Assembly (NCBI RefSeq): GCF_000701425.1
Contig: NZ_JNIW01000027.1
Span: 1 to 52,202 of the forward strand
Direction of reading: 5' to 3'
DNA length: 52,202 bases
Source of the DNA: Deinococcus frigens DSM 12807
GTDB taxonomy: Bacteria > Deinococcota > Deinococci > Deinococcales > Deinococcaceae
Shown: positions 38,036-47,594 of the stretch, piece after piece
How positions within the stretch are numbered: the first letter of the stretch is position 1
Layout: each line of letters starts with the position of its first letter
Translations under genes and position numbers: made by a program
The notes under the pieces: model-generated
What the model saw: only the letters and a program-made list of their open reading frames with translations
Told to the model about the DNA's origin: nothing
Database searches by the model: none

Positions 38036-38848
38036 ATGCAAACCGTGGCCGAGACACTGAGATCGCACCGCTCCATCCGGCAGTTCAAACCTGATGAAAT
38101 TTCCCAGGCCACCCTTGATGAGGTGCTGCACGACGCCATCATGGGCACGTCCTCATCGGGGAACCTCAACAGCTATTCGCTAATCGTGACCCGTGACCCG
38201 GCGCGAAAACGGCGGCTGTACGGTTTGCACGGCGAACAGGACTTCATCCTCCAGGCCCCGCTGGTCATCACGTTCTGCGCCGACTGGTACCGCACGCGGC
38301 AGTGGTTAGAGTTGCGGGGAGCGCGGGACAACTTCAACAACTTCCTGGGCTATCAGGTGGCGGCGAACGAGGCGATGCTGATTTCCCAGAGCGTGACGCT
38401 GGGCTTTGAGGCGCGGGGCTACGGCATCTGTTACATGGGGACCACGCTCCAGGCCATGCAGGAGATCGCCGATTACCTGGAGCTTCCCGAAACCTGTCTG
38501 CCCATCACCACCATCGTGGTGGGTGTTCCCGACGAGCGCCCAGACAGGCGTGAGCGCCTGCCGATGCGGGCCTATGTCCATGATGAGGCTTACAGGAAGC
38601 CTGGCCCATCTGATCTGGAGGAGCTGTACCGGGCGCGCGAGGAGAGTGGCTGGCAACGGTACATGTCCATGCCGCATCTGAGGGCCATGTGCGAGGAGGG
38701 CGGCATTACCTCGCTGGCGCAGATGTACACCAGTCCCTACAAATATGACCCGGACGCCTACGCGGCCACATCACGGCAGCTTCTGGAAGCGCTCAGGGGG
38801 CGGGGATTTCTGCCCAGCACGCTGGAACTTGGCCAGACTGATGGGTAA
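38036..38848 (+). CDS. NfsA-type nitroreductase / flavin reductase
   Basis: The 270-residue FMN-binding protein begins with S-H-R-S-I-R-Q-F and has S-S-S-G-N-L-N-S-Y-S-L-I and C-Y-M-G-T-T-L-Q. This places it with NfsA/FRP enzymes, which reduce nitroaromatics, quinones or flavins with NAD(P)H. TATAGT (38023-38028) ends 7 nt before ATG 38036, setting that start. It stands alone, converging on the kinase gene. Confidence 0.9.
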   Translation: MQTVAETLRSHRSIRQFKPDEISQATLDEVLHDAIMGTSSSGNLNSYSLIVTRDPARKRRLYGLHGEQDFILQAPLVITFCADWYRTRQWLELRGARDNFNNFLGYQVAANEAMLISQSVTLGFEARGYGICYMGTTLQAMQEIADYLELPETCLPITTIVVGVPDERPDRRERLPMRAYVHDEAYRKPGPSDLEELYRAREESGWQRYMSMPHLRAMCEEGGITSLAQMYTSPYKYDPDAYAATSRQLLEALRGRGFLPSTLELGQTDG

Positions 38849-38876
38849 AGCTCAGGCGTTGCGCCCACGCGAACTC

Positions 38877-41747
38877 CTACCCCGGCAAGCTGAACCTCAG
38901 CGCCGTTCCCTGCCCTGGCCCGCTGTCCACATTCAATGCTCCCCCGGCCAGGGCAACGCGCTCGCGCAGGCCGGTGAGTCCCAGATGGCCCGCCTCGGCG
39001 CGGGCCTCGGCCTGCTGGGGCGTGAAGCCCTGGCCATCGTCGCTGATCACCACATCCACGCCGTCCGCCCCAAAGATGACGCGGATGGCGGCGCTACTCG
39101 CCCCGGCGTGCTGGTCCACGTTGTTCAGCGCCTCCTGCGCCAGCCGGAAGACCGTCAGCTCGCTGGCTGCCCCCAGACGGCGCTCGAAGCCGCCCACTTC
39201 CAGCCGGGTGGGCGTATGCGCCTGCCCCGCCAGCCATTCCAGCGCGGGCAGCAGTCCCAGATCGTCCAGCACGCTGGGGCGCAAGTTGCGGGCAAAGCGG
39301 CGCACGCTGTCCAGCGCGGCGTTCAGGTCCGCCAGAATGTCGTCGGCGCGCTCCCGCTGCTCGCCGCTCAGCTCGCGCGCCAGCCGGGCCACCCGGCGGC
39401 CCGAGGCGGTCAGCACCTGCGCGGTGTCGTCGTGCAGTTCGCGGCTGATGCGCTTGCGCTCCTCCTCCTGCGCCTGGGTGAACAGCGAGAGGTAGGTTCG
39501 CAGTTCGCTCTGGCGGGAGGTGGCGGCCTCCAGCGCCTGCCCGCGCCGGGTGATCTCGTCGGCCAGGGTCTGGAGTTCCGAGAGGTCACGGGCGACGAGC
39601 AGCACGCCGGAGTTTGGGCCAGCTTCGACGGCACTCAGGCGCACTTCCAGGCGGTAGGGGCCAATCCCAATCTCGGCGCGGCCCCCGGTGCTCTCCGTGC
39701 GGGCGGCGTCCCAGGCGGCGCGCAGGGCGTCGCGGGTGACGGGCGTGGGCAGGGAGAGCAGCCTCTCCCCCACCAGCAGCCCGGTCAGCGGTTCCAGCAG
39801 GCGGGAGGCGGCGGGATTGGCATAGGTCACGGTGCCGCCCGCGTCCGCGCTGAGGATCAGGTCATGCGCGCCCTCGGCCAGTTGGCGGTAGCGGGCTTCC
39901 TCGCGCTCCAGGGCGGAAAGCAGCCGCACGCGGGTCAGGGTCTGGGCCATCTGATCGGCCACGCTACGGGCCAGTTGCAGGGGGTGATCGCCGGGGGCTT
40001 CCGGGCCGGGATCGTCGGCGTACAGGAAACCCAGGGGGTGGGCCTCATCGCCCAGTGGCACGATCAGACCGCTGCCCGCCACGGGCAGGCAGGCGCGGCG
40101 CGGCAGGGGCCGGGGGCCGCGTCCCAGTTGCGATTTCAGCGCGGCCAACTCCTCTGCCGTAGGCGGATAGAGGTTGAACGTCGCGCAACGCAGCACCTCG
40201 CCCGCGTCGTCGGTCAGGGCGATCAACCCTCGCCCGGCGTTCAGGGCCAGGGTGGTCAGGCGCACAGCCCCCGCCAGCGCGGCGTCGTCCTGGCTCTCGC
40301 CCAGCACGCGGCCCACGTTCAGCAGCACGGCGGCCTCGCGCTCACGGCGCAGCTCTTCCTCGTACAGGCGGGCGTTTTCCACGGCCAGGGACGCCTGGGC
40401 GGCAAAGACCTCGGCCAGCGCCAGATCGTCGTCGTCCAGCGGGAGCGGCGCTTCCCAGTACAGCGTCAGGGTGCCGAACACCCCGGCGCGGGTGATCAGG
40501 GGCAGGCCCAGCACGCCCTTGTAGGGATAGCGGCCCCCGGCCAGCAACTGACGGGTGTAGCGGCTGCCGCCGCCGTAATTGGCGGTCGCCAGATCGTGCG
40601 CGGCCACCGGTTCGCGGCGCTGGGCCGCCCGCCCGGTCACGCCCGCGCCCATCTTGGCGCGCACCCGCAGCACGTACTCGCTGGGCAGGCCTACGGCGCT
40701 GCGGATGCTCAGGGTGCGCCCGTCCGGCTGGGCCTCGTAGATGGCGGCGGCGTCGGCGCGGAACAGAGACACGGCCCGCTCCAGCACCCGCGCAAGGGTG
40801 TCTCCCAGGTGCAGGCTGCCCGCCAGCGCCGCCCCGGCCTCGCGCAGCGCCTCGGCGGCCTCGCGTTTGCGGGTCTCGATGCCGTAGAGGCGGGCGTTGT
40901 CAATCGCCAGCGATGCCTGCTCGGCCAGCGCCAGCACCAGCCGGGCGTCGTCGTCGGTGGCGGTTGCGCCGGGCCTGCGGCTGTCCACATACAGCACCCC
41001 CAGCGGCTGGCCGCGTGCGCTGAGAGGAGCGATGACCGCCGCCTCCGGGTTCAGCTCCAGCAGGCCCTGGGCCATCGGCGTGTCGGCGTCCCTGGTGCGC
41101 TCGAAGCGAATGGCCTCCCCGCGCCTGATCAGCGTTTCCAGGCTGACCGGACCAACGCCCACGCCGCCGGTAAACGTCTCGTCGAAGCCGTGCGAGAACA
41201 CGTCCCCCGTTCTGGCCCCACCCTCGCCGAACTCGCTGAACAGCGCCACGAAAGCGCGGGAAAACCCCAGCGCCTGGGCCGCGCTCTGGGCCGTGCCGGT
41301 CAGGACCTCGGCCAGATCCAGGCTGCCGCCCAGACGGCGCACCAGGGCTTCCACCGTTTCGGCCACGCGCCCGCGTCCGCGCCGGGCTTCGCGGGCCTGA
41401 ACGCCTTCCAGCGCCAGCGTCAGCAGCGGCACCAGCGCCGACAGTTCCGCGATGCCCTCCGTGCTGGCCCCTACGAATTCCAGGACGCCACAGCCAAACG
41501 GCAGGCAGACCAGCATGCCCTCTTCCAGCAGATGGCCGCCGTCCATTGCGCGCCGGGCCAGCGTGCCGTCGCTGAGGCCCAGGCCGCGCCCCTCCTGGGC
41601 CAGCGCTTCCAGGCATCCGGCCTCCCCCTCGGCCACCCAGACCTGAACGCCGTGCGCCGCCGACGCGTGGCAGGCGTACTCCGCCAGCGCCGATGCAAAA
41701 GCGCGGGCGGTCTGGGCGGCGGCGAGGGTGGGGGGTGGGGGGGTCAT
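38877..41747 (-). CDS. Multi-GAF/PAS sensor histidine kinase (DesK/NarL-partner class)
   Basis: The 956-residue protein has no membrane segment. By pattern it holds about three GAF-like domains (to about residue 620), a PAS domain ([16 protein letters not shown]), then a HisKA_3 dimerisation helix with phospho-acceptor H772 in R-E-L-H-D-D-T. The ATPase domain has E-A-L-N-N-V-D-Q-H and D-D-G-Q-G-F. HisKA_3 kinases pair with LuxR/NarL regulators, and one lies at 43685 beyond the restriction island. Only 15 bp separate it from the restriction gene and no TANNNT box precedes it. C7 and C6 runs follow the ATG. Confidence 0.92.
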   Translation of the reverse strand: MTPPPPTLAAAQTARAFASALAEYACHASAAHGVQVWVAEGEAGCLEALAQEGRGLGLSDGTLARRAMDGGHLLEEGMLVCLPFGCGVLEFVGASTEGIAELSALVPLLTLALEGVQAREARRGRGRVAETVEALVRRLGGSLDLAEVLTGTAQSAAQALGFSRAFVALFSEFGEGGARTGDVFSHGFDETFTGGVGVGPVSLETLIRRGEAIRFERTRDADTPMAQGLLELNPEAAVIAPLSARGQPLGVLYVDSRRPGATATDDDARLVLALAEQASLAIDNARLYGIETRKREAAEALREAGAALAGSLHLGDTLARVLERAVSLFRADAAAIYEAQPDGRTLSIRSAVGLPSEYVLRVRAKMGAGVTGRAAQRREPVAAHDLATANYGGGSRYTRQLLAGGRYPYKGVLGLPLITRAGVFGTLTLYWEAPLPLDDDDLALAEVFAAQASLAVENARLYEEELRREREAAVLLNVGRVLGESQDDAALAGAVRLTTLALNAGRGLIALTDDAGEVLRCATFNLYPPTAEELAALKSQLGRGPRPLPRRACLPVAGSGLIVPLGDEAHPLGFLYADDPGPEAPGDHPLQLARSVADQMAQTLTRVRLLSALEREEARYRQLAEGAHDLILSADAGGTVTYANPAASRLLEPLTGLLVGERLLSLPTPVTRDALRAAWDAARTESTGGRAEIGIGPYRLEVRLSAVEAGPNSGVLLVARDLSELQTLADEITRRGQALEAATSRQSELRTYLSLFTQAQEEERKRISRELHDDTAQVLTASGRRVARLARELSGEQRERADDILADLNAALDSVRRFARNLRPSVLDDLGLLPALEWLAGQAHTPTRLEVGGFERRLGAASELTVFRLAQEALNNVDQHAGASSAAIRVIFGADGVDVVISDDGQGFTPQQAEARAEAGHLGLTGLRERVALAGGALNVDSGPGQGTALRFSLPG

Positions 41748-41762
41748 TTTTGGGAGACGAAG

Positions 41763-42347
41763 TCAGGGTTCGCCCTGCTCCTCTACCGCCTCTTCCACCA
41801 CTTTCAGGAGGGGTTCAGGGGCGGCAGCTTTGCGGCCTCGCGTTCGGACGGACGGAGCCTCGCCGTATTCCAGTGAGCCATGTTCTATGACGTGACTCAG
41901 GGGAATCTTGGGATTGTTGATGTCCCTGCCGCCCGTGGCGTGCCATTTCCTCTCCCACTCGGCAAAAAATGGTTCAAGTTGCGCCGCCTCCAGCCGGTAG
42001 ATGGCCTGCAACTCAATGGCACTGTAGACGGCGAAAATCCAGGGAACCTGACGGTATTTGGCAAGAATGACGGGGTTCAGGTGGTGATGGGTGGTAAACC
42101 CCTTGCCCCGGTTGTTGATGTTGAGGGTCTTCAGCTCGTACTCGGTGCCGCTGGCGTCCACGGCGTCGTTGCCTTCACGGCCCGGCAGCACACGGATGTT
42201 CATGACCAGCAGCAGTTGCAGTACCTTGCCACCGTTGTCCTGAAACACGTCGGCGATGCCATGCCGATCTGCCAGCGCCTGAAAAGCGCGGATGGTGGGC
42301 ATCAGGGCTTCCAGCTCGGCCAGATCAGCGTGACTTTGGCGACTCAC
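41763..42347 (-). CDS. PvuII-type restriction endonuclease (predicted CAGCTG)
   Basis: The 194-residue enzyme closely follows R.PvuII as I recall it. Shared stretches include [30 protein letters not shown] and [10 protein letters not shown]. Catalytic residues are D61, E71 and K73; the H-H-H at 87-89 is the DNA-contact region. R.PvuII is 157 residues, so about 35 C-terminal residues are extra. The start is GTG overlapping the controller stop (GTGA). It would cut unmethylated CAGCTG. Confidence 0.95.
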   Translation of the reverse strand: MSRQSHADLAELEALMPTIRAFQALADRHGIADVFQDNGGKVLQLLLVMNIRVLPGREGNDAVDASGTEYELKTLNINNRGKGFTTHHHLNPVILAKYRQVPWIFAVYSAIELQAIYRLEAAQLEPFFAEWERKWHATGGRDINNPKIPLSHVIEHGSLEYGEAPSVRTRGRKAAAPEPLLKVVEEAVEEQGEP

Positions 42348-42589
42348 TGGGTCTCCGTCAGCAGAGCCGTGATGTGGACACCCAGCGCCCCGGCCAGCCG
42401 CTCCACATTGTCCAGGGATAGGTTGCGTTCCTGGCGCTCAACAGAGCCGACGTAAGTACGGTGCAATCCAGTCAAATCGGCCAGGGCTTCCTGCGAGATG
42501 CCCTGCTCACGCCGCAGCCGCCGCAGGTTGGCCGCGAGAACGGCCCGCGCATGTAAAGAAGTGTCCTGAGCTGGCATCCCCGCCACCAT
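42344..42589 (-). CDS. Controller protein of the PvuII-type system (XRE family)
   Basis: The 81-residue helix-turn-helix protein ([20 protein letters not shown] and [11 protein letters not shown]) is a C protein. Such proteins delay endonuclease expression until methylase has protected the DNA. It precedes and overlaps the endonuclease gene. On the minus strand CATCAT (42601-42596) ends 6 nt before ATG 42589, suggesting a leaderless mRNA as reported for other C genes. A second ATG at 42577 is possible. C-boxes lie at 42601-42626. Confidence 0.93.
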   Translation of the reverse strand: MVAGMPAQDTSLHARAVLAANLRRLRREQGISQEALADLTGLHRTYVGSVERQERNLSLDNVERLAGALGVHITALLTETQ

Positions 42590-42600
42590 CCGGCAATGAT

Positions 42601-42626
42601 GACTCTGAGTCTACAGCCTCTGAGTA
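42601..42626. promoter_or_regulatory. Double C-box operator between controller and methyltransferase genes
   Basis: GACTCTGAGTC (42601-42611) is a perfect GACTNNNAGTC C-box. After 4 nt, GCCTCTGAGTA (42616-42626) matches it at 9 of 11 positions. Tandem boxes with a 4-nt gap are the known C-protein operator layout, with the strong site activating C-R transcription and the weak site repressing it. Here the strong site abuts the C promoter and the weak one lies near the methyltransferase promoter. Confidence 0.85.
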
Positions 42627-42648
42627 GCATTTGAGGATCAGCCCGCGC

Positions 42649-42654
42649 TAGTAT
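42649..42654 (+). promoter_or_regulatory. Leaderless -10 box of the methyltransferase gene
   Basis: TAGTAT ends 7 nt before ATG 42662. Its -35 region would fall on or next to the weak C-box, so the controller may also repress the methyltransferase. Confidence 0.55.
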
Positions 42655-42661
42655 TAAAGGG

Positions 42662-43672
42662 ATGCCCCACGCCGCCGAACTTTACCTTCCCCGCCTGCGT
42701 CCCGCCTACCGGACGGAGGGCGGCGCGGCTTATCTGGGCGACTCGCTGGAGCTGCTGGCACACCTACCCGACGACTCGGTGCAACTGGTGATGACCAGCC
42801 CGCCATTTGCGCTGCTGAGGCAAAAGGAATACGGCAACCGCGACGAGGCCGAGTACGTGGAGTGGCTGGCGCAATTCGCCGCCCTGGTCAGGCAAAAGCT
42901 CAGGCCAGACGGCAGTTTTGTGCTGGATTTGGGCGGGGCTTATCGGCGCGGCATTCCGTCCCGCAGCCTGTACAACTTCCGGGTGTTGCTCAAATTCTGT
43001 GACGAGCTGGGTTTCCATCTGGCCGAGGATTTCTACTGGTTCAACCCGTCCAAACTGCCCAGCCCGATTGAATGGGTCAACAAACGCAAAATCCGGGTCA
43101 AGGACGCCGTGAATACGGTGTGGTGGTTCAGCAAGACCGAGTGGCCCAAGGCCGATGTCTCACAGGTATTGACCGAATACAGCGACAGGATGAAGAAGCT
43201 CATTAGCGATCCCGCCGCGTATTACACGCCTGCCGAGCGGCCCAGCGGCCACAACATTGGCGCGTCGTTCGGCAAGGACAACGGCGGCGCGATTCCGCCC
43301 AACCTGCTCCAGATTCCCAACAGCGAGGCGGGCGGACAGTATCTGACTGCCTGCCGCCGGGTGGGGGTCAAAAGCCATCCCGCCCGCTTTCCGGCCAGAC
43401 TGCCAGAGTTCTTCATCCGCTTTCTGACTGAGCCGGGTGATCTGGTGCTGGACATCTTCGGCGGCAGCAACACCACGGGCCGCGTCGCCCAGACCGAGGG
43501 CCGCGCGTGGCTAACTTTTGAGCAGAATGCGGAATACTTGGCTGCCTCCACCTTTCGTTTCATGGAGAAAAGTGCCAGCGTGAGCGAACTAAACGACGTT
43601 TATACGGCCATCCTGCGCGGCGAAAGTCTTGACCTGAGCCATCTGAACGCGCCGCTACTCAAGTTCGCTTAA
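42662..43672 (+). CDS. PvuII-type N4-cytosine DNA methyltransferase
   Basis: The 336-residue enzyme has the m4C catalytic motif T-S-P-P-F near residue 45 before the AdoMet motif D-I-F-G-G-S-N-T-T-G near residue 265. This is the beta-class order. Long stretches such as F-Y-W-F-N-P-S-K-L-P-S-P-I-E-W-V and D-A-V-N-T-V-W-W-F-S-K-T-E-W-P-K are as in M.PvuII. It should methylate the inner cytosine of CAGCTG. Base composition is visibly less GC-rich than the kinase gene. It is divergent from the controller and ends 12 bp from the convergent regulator gene. Confidence 0.96.
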   Translation: MPHAAELYLPRLRPAYRTEGGAAYLGDSLELLAHLPDDSVQLVMTSPPFALLRQKEYGNRDEAEYVEWLAQFAALVRQKLRPDGSFVLDLGGAYRRGIPSRSLYNFRVLLKFCDELGFHLAEDFYWFNPSKLPSPIEWVNKRKIRVKDAVNTVWWFSKTEWPKADVSQVLTEYSDRMKKLISDPAAYYTPAERPSGHNIGASFGKDNGGAIPPNLLQIPNSEAGGQYLTACRRVGVKSHPARFPARLPEFFIRFLTEPGDLVLDIFGGSNTTGRVAQTEGRAWLTFEQNAEYLAASTFRFMEKSASVSELNDVYTAILRGESLDLSHLNAPLLKFA

Positions 43673-43684
43673 GCTGACCTGTCC

Positions 43685-44386
43685 TCAAAGCATCTTCGGG
43701 TCAATCCAGCCCCGTTTAATTCCGTGCAACACCGCCTCCGTGCGGCTGCCGACGCCCAGTTTGGAAAAGATGTTCGCCAGATGCACCTGCACCGTGCGCG
43801 GGCTGATGTCCAGATCGCGGGCGATTTCCTTGTTGGTGCGCCCGGTGGCGGCCACCCGCAAGACTTCCAGCTCACGCGGGCTGAGGCTGTCCTCCGGCGG
43901 GGTGGGCTGGGCGGCGGCGCTGAAGCGTTCCAGCACCTTGCGGGCCACGCTGGGGTGCAGCGCACTTTCCCCGGCAGCCACCGCCCGCACCGCGCCCAGC
44001 AGATCGTCCTCGCTGGTGTTCTTGAGCAGGTAACCCGCCGCCCCAGCCTCCAGCAAGGCAAACACGTAGGCGTCGTCGTCGTAACTGGTCAGCACCAGCA
44101 CGCCCACGCGCGGCTGCTCGGCCTTGATGGCGCGGGTGGCCTCGATGCCGTTCATGCCGGGCATGGACACGTCCATCAGGATCACATCCGGCTTCAGGGC
44201 GCGGGCCTGGGCAATCGCCTCCTCGCCGCTGGCGGCTTCCCCGGCCACATGCAGGTCCGGCTCGCCTTCCAGCAGCTCGCGGGTTCCCTTGCGGACCACC
44301 GGATGATCGTCCACCAGCAGCAGCGAAATACGGCGGGGCAGGCCCGTTTCAGATGTACTGTCGGAGTCATGGGCAGGGTCAGGCAT
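43685..44386 (-). CDS. NarL/LuxR-type response regulator
   Basis: The 233-residue protein has a receiver domain (D26-D27 in L-V-D-D-H-P, phosphorylation at D72 in L-M-D-V-S-M-P-G). The LuxR-type helix-turn-helix follows ([10 protein letters not shown] ... T-N-K-E-I-A-R-D-L). The natural partner is a HisKA_3 kinase such as the one at 38877-41747 on the same strand. Those two genes are now separated by the restriction system. TATTCT on the minus strand (44398-44393) ends 6 nt before ATG 44386. Confidence 0.93.
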   Translation of the reverse strand: MPDPAHDSDSTSETGLPRRISLLLVDDHPVVRKGTRELLEGEPDLHVAGEAASGEEAIAQARALKPDVILMDVSMPGMNGIEATRAIKAEQPRVGVLVLTSYDDDAYVFALLEAGAAGYLLKNTSEDDLLGAVRAVAAGESALHPSVARKVLERFSAAAQPTPPEDSLSPRELEVLRVAATGRTNKEIARDLDISPRTVQVHLANIFSKLGVGSRTEAVLHGIKRGWIDPKML

Positions 44387-44414
44387 GGGCGCAGAATATC
44401 CGGCCCGGCACATG

Positions 44415-44447
44415 AAAAGGGGCCATCCCCGCGAAGGAAGATGGCCC
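44415..44447 (-). terminator. Terminator of the peptide-binding protein gene
   Basis: On the minus strand GGGCCATC pairs with GATGGCCC (44447-44440 with 44427-44420) with a 12-nt loop, followed by CC-less UUUU (44418-44415). It also overlaps the upstream region of the response regulator. Confidence 0.75.
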
Positions 44448-44466
44448 GGATGAAATTTGAAAACGC

Positions 44467-46281
44467 CTAGCTCTTGCTCAGGTCCTTCCACAGGGTGCCG
44501 GTGGCAAAGGAGAGCATGGGGTTGAAGGTGTCCAGGCTGATGCCCTGGAGGTTGTCGCGGTAGGCCAGCACGCCCGGCTGGTTGGGCATGTTGATGTACC
44601 ACGCCTGGTCGATGGCCCGCTTGGCAATGTCGGCGTACAGCGCGTTGCGCTTGTCGACATCGGTGATGCTGCGCGCCTCGTCGATCCAGGTGTCGATCTG
44701 CTCGTCCTTGGCATTGATGCGCGGATTGTAGTACCCCTCGGAGCTGTAGAAGGTGTACACGAAGTTGTCCGCATCGGCGTAATCCGGTGCCCAGCCGGTC
44801 ATCACCATCGCCTCGCTGCCCTGGTTGCTGCCCTTGATGATGTCGCTCCACTCCTTGGCCACGATATTCACGCGGAACTTGGGGTTGATGGTCTCGATGT
44901 TCTTCTTCAGGATTTCCATGCCGGTCTGGGCAGTGGCGCTGCCCGCGCGGTAGGACACGTTGACGGTAAAGCCCTTGTCCCACACCTGACCGTCCCAGGC
45001 TTTCTTGAAGTACTCGGTGGCCGCATCAGTGTCGTACTTGGCGGCTTCAATGGACGCGTCGTAGCCAGGAAAGCTCTCGGGCAGCAGGAAGTTCAGGGCC
45101 GCGCCCTTGCCCTTCTGCACGTCCTCGATGTACTGCGGGGTATCAAAGGCCGCCACAAAACCCCGGCGCACATCGGCGTCGCTAAAGAAGTTGGCGGGGA
45201 TGCCTTGGCCGTCCAGCTTGCCGCTGCCAATTGCGCCCTTGCCACTGATCTTCTGGTTCATGCTGATGCCAAAGGCGCTGGTAGAGGGCAGATCGTCCAG
45301 GATGGCGATGCCGGGCTTGTCGGTCAGTTGCGCCTCGATGATCGAGCGTCCGCCGGTCTCGATGATGTCGGCGTCGCCCTTCTCAAAGGCCTGAAGGCGC
45401 GCGGCCTGCTCGGGAATCTTCTGGAGGATCACGTCCTTGATGCTGGGCTTGTCGCCCCAGTAGTCGGGAAAGGCGGTGGCGGTCACGGCGGTGGCCGTCT
45501 TGTCCAGCAGCTTGTACGCGCCGGTGCCGCTGGGGTCCTGCGACAGCGGACTGCCGGTGATGTCCTTGCCCACGGCGTCCTTCCAGGTGGCTTCGGTGCC
45601 GTCCCACTCGCCGATTTCGGTGGCGTGCGCGCTGTCCACGATGCCCTGCCCGATGTAGGCCAGCTTGGCCAGGAAGGCGGGATCGGCCTTGGGCAGCTTG
45701 AACACCAGCGTCTGGCCGTCGCACTTCACGGCGTCGGTGATCTTTTCCCAGGTGACGCCCTGATCGTCGTTGGCGTTGCTCTGGGTGCCCAGCAGGCTCT
45801 CGGAGATAAACCAGTTGCCGCTGTCTCCCGTGTTGGTCACCAGGTTGCGGCGGAAGGTGTACTCGGCGTCCTTGCACTCAAAGGGATTGCCGGTGTGGAA
45901 CTTCACGCCGTCCCGCAGGGTAAAGCGGTACTCGGTGCCGTCGTTCTCCTCCTGCCACTCGGTGGCCAGCAGCGGCTTGAGTTCCGACAGGCTGTTGCCC
46001 TGGTAGGTCACGAGCGTCTCGTACAGGTTTTCCACCACCTGACCGCTGGCGGTGTCGTAGGTGGTGCCGGGGTCCAGCGTGGGAATGTCGGCGGATTCCT
46101 GAATGACCAGTACGCCGGTGGGTTCCGCGCCGCCGCCGCCGGATGTGTCGGCTGTGGTGGTCTCAGTTGTGGTGCTGCTCGTGCTGGCGGTGTCGTTTTT
46201 ACATGCCGCCAGGCTCAGGGTCAGGGTGGTCAGGGCAATGGCACTCAAAATTTTCTTGTGAGCCGGTTTGGGAAGGGTCAT
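44467..46281 (-). CDS. Peptide ABC transporter substrate-binding lipoprotein (SBP family 5)
   Basis: The 604-residue protein has a lipobox L-A-A-C27, then a Thr/Ser-rich linker. The DppA/OppA-type body follows ([15 protein letters not shown] ... [15 protein letters not shown]). It would bind oligopeptides outside the membrane and deliver them to an ABC permease. No permease or ATPase gene is next to it. AAGGAG precedes the ATG by 7 nt, so it has a leader. Confidence 0.93.
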   Translation of the reverse strand: MTLPKPAHKKILSAIALTTLTLSLAACKNDTASTSSTTTETTTADTSGGGGAEPTGVLVIQESADIPTLDPGTTYDTASGQVVENLYETLVTYQGNSLSELKPLLATEWQEENDGTEYRFTLRDGVKFHTGNPFECKDAEYTFRRNLVTNTGDSGNWFISESLLGTQSNANDDQGVTWEKITDAVKCDGQTLVFKLPKADPAFLAKLAYIGQGIVDSAHATEIGEWDGTEATWKDAVGKDITGSPLSQDPSGTGAYKLLDKTATAVTATAFPDYWGDKPSIKDVILQKIPEQAARLQAFEKGDADIIETGGRSIIEAQLTDKPGIAILDDLPSTSAFGISMNQKISGKGAIGSGKLDGQGIPANFFSDADVRRGFVAAFDTPQYIEDVQKGKGAALNFLLPESFPGYDASIEAAKYDTDAATEYFKKAWDGQVWDKGFTVNVSYRAGSATAQTGMEILKKNIETINPKFRVNIVAKEWSDIIKGSNQGSEAMVMTGWAPDYADADNFVYTFYSSEGYYNPRINAKDEQIDTWIDEARSITDVDKRNALYADIAKRAIDQAWYINMPNQPGVLAYRDNLQGISLDTFNPMLSFATGTLWKDLSKS

Positions 46282-46626
46282 GAGGGTCTCCTTGAGGAGA
46301 ATCGGATCATCGGGATGAGGTCTGAAAGCCTCTGCGGTTGAAGAAGGGTTTTAGAAGTACTGGGATGGAACGCCGCTGAAATGGTCTAATGAAAGACAAT
46401 TCGTCAGCAGATCAGCTTAGACAGTGCCCATGAGAGATGATTAGACAGACGGCCAAGCTGTTCTCTGGCTGGCCTGTCCCACATCAGACTCAGCGCTCAG
46501 CTTTCCAGAATCAGGGGGTTGGAGGACCGCAAAACGTGGGGAAAAGACCGCCCTGGACGGACCTCCGCTTCATACCCTGCCCCGAAAATGAAAGACCTCC
46601 CACAGCCGTTCTTGAGCGCCTTCGTG
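46282..46626. other. Intergenic region between the peptide-binding protein and hslO
   Basis: No gene is supported. It contains direct repeats TTAGACAG at 46417-46424 and 46441-46448 and an inverted GTCTAA at 46384-46389. Two divergent promoters must lie here. The hslO -10 box (TAAGGT, 46627-46632) sits at its right edge. Confidence 0.45.
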
Positions 46627-46638
46627 TAAGGTTTCCTA

Positions 46639-47550
46639 ATGACTGCCTCCGCCATTCCCGACTCTTTTCTGCTGCGCGGCACGGCTGCCGCCAACACCCT
46701 GCGGCTGGTGGGCATGGAATCCACCCGCATCGTGGAAGACGCCCGGTTGCGCCACCACCTGAGCAAGACCGCCACCGCCGCGCTGGGCCGGACGCTGACC
46801 GCCTCGGCGCTGCTGGTCGTGATACTGGGCAAGAAACCCGACCGCCGCGTGACCGTGCGCGTCGAGGGCGGCGGCCCGGTGGGCTGGATCGTCGCCGAGG
46901 GCAGCGCCAGTGGGCAGATTCGCGGTTATGTGCGCGAACCGGGCGCGGACCTGCCCCTGCGCGAGTCCGACGGCAAGCTGGACGTGAGCGGCATCGTGGG
47001 CAGCACGGGTGAACTGGCGGTCACGCGCCTGCTGGACAACGGCGAGCCGTACACCGGCAGCATCGAACTGGTCAGCGGGGAGATCGCCGAGGACGTCAGC
47101 AGCTATCTGGGCGTCTCCGAGCAGATTCCCAACGCCGTACTGCTGGGCGTGTACGAGGCGGGTGGGCGGGTGGCCCACGCGGGCGGCCTGCTGATGCAGG
47201 CCATGCCCGGCGTGAGCGATGAGACGCTGGCCCGGCTGGAAGCCAACATCCGCGCGCTGGGCCAGATCACCGACGGCCTGCGCCGGGGCGGAATCTTGGA
47301 CGTGATGAACCGCGTGACCGAGGGGCTGGACCTGACCCTGGCCCCCGGCGCGCAGGCCGCCCGCTTCGAGTGCCGCTGCTCGCGCCAGAAGGCCGAGGAC
47401 AGCCTGAAATTCTTCGATGCCGATGAGCGCCAGGACATGATGGATACCGGCGGTCAGGAAATCGTGTGCCACTGGTGCGGCGAGAAGTACCACATCACCC
47501 CCGCCGAGATCGCCGCGCTGGACGCCCAGCCGGAGCGGGCGCGGGCTTAA
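46639..47550 (+). CDS. hslO: Hsp33 redox-regulated chaperone
   Basis: Hsp33 becomes an active holdase when oxidative stress oxidises its zinc cysteines. The 303-residue protein has the C-x-C (C245, C247) and C-x2-C (C277, C280) zinc-binding set, and the N-terminal domain with [11 protein letters not shown]. Its presence fits an oxidation-resistant organism. TAAGGT (46627-46632) ends 6 nt before the ATG (leaderless). A terminator follows. Confidence 0.95.
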   Translation: MTASAIPDSFLLRGTAAANTLRLVGMESTRIVEDARLRHHLSKTATAALGRTLTASALLVVILGKKPDRRVTVRVEGGGPVGWIVAEGSASGQIRGYVREPGADLPLRESDGKLDVSGIVGSTGELAVTRLLDNGEPYTGSIELVSGEIAEDVSSYLGVSEQIPNAVLLGVYEAGGRVAHAGGLLMQAMPGVSDETLARLEANIRALGQITDGLRRGGILDVMNRVTEGLDLTLAPGAQAARFECRCSRQKAEDSLKFFDADERQDMMDTGGQEIVCHWCGEKYHITPAEIAALDAQPERARA

Positions 47551-47565
47551 AAATTCTTCAGTCGG

Positions 47566-47594
47566 CCCTCTCCACAGCGGAAGGGGCTTTTTTT
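47566..47594 (+). terminator. Terminator of hslO
   Basis: CCCTCTCC pairs with GGAAGGGG (47566-47573 with 47579-47586, one mismatch and one G-U), followed by C and seven T residues. It belongs to the same hairpin type as 21253-21278 and 27820-27848. Its T tract overlaps the stop codon of the nucleotidyltransferase pseudogene on the other strand. Confidence 0.8.

Noticed and set aside
38745..41876. Open frame of 1043 codons on the plus strand, fully antisense to the sensor kinase
   Set aside because: It is the usual complement-frame effect of a very GC-rich gene; the translation has no recognisable domain and is full of Q, H, G and R. The minus strand carries clear GAF, PAS and kinase motifs.
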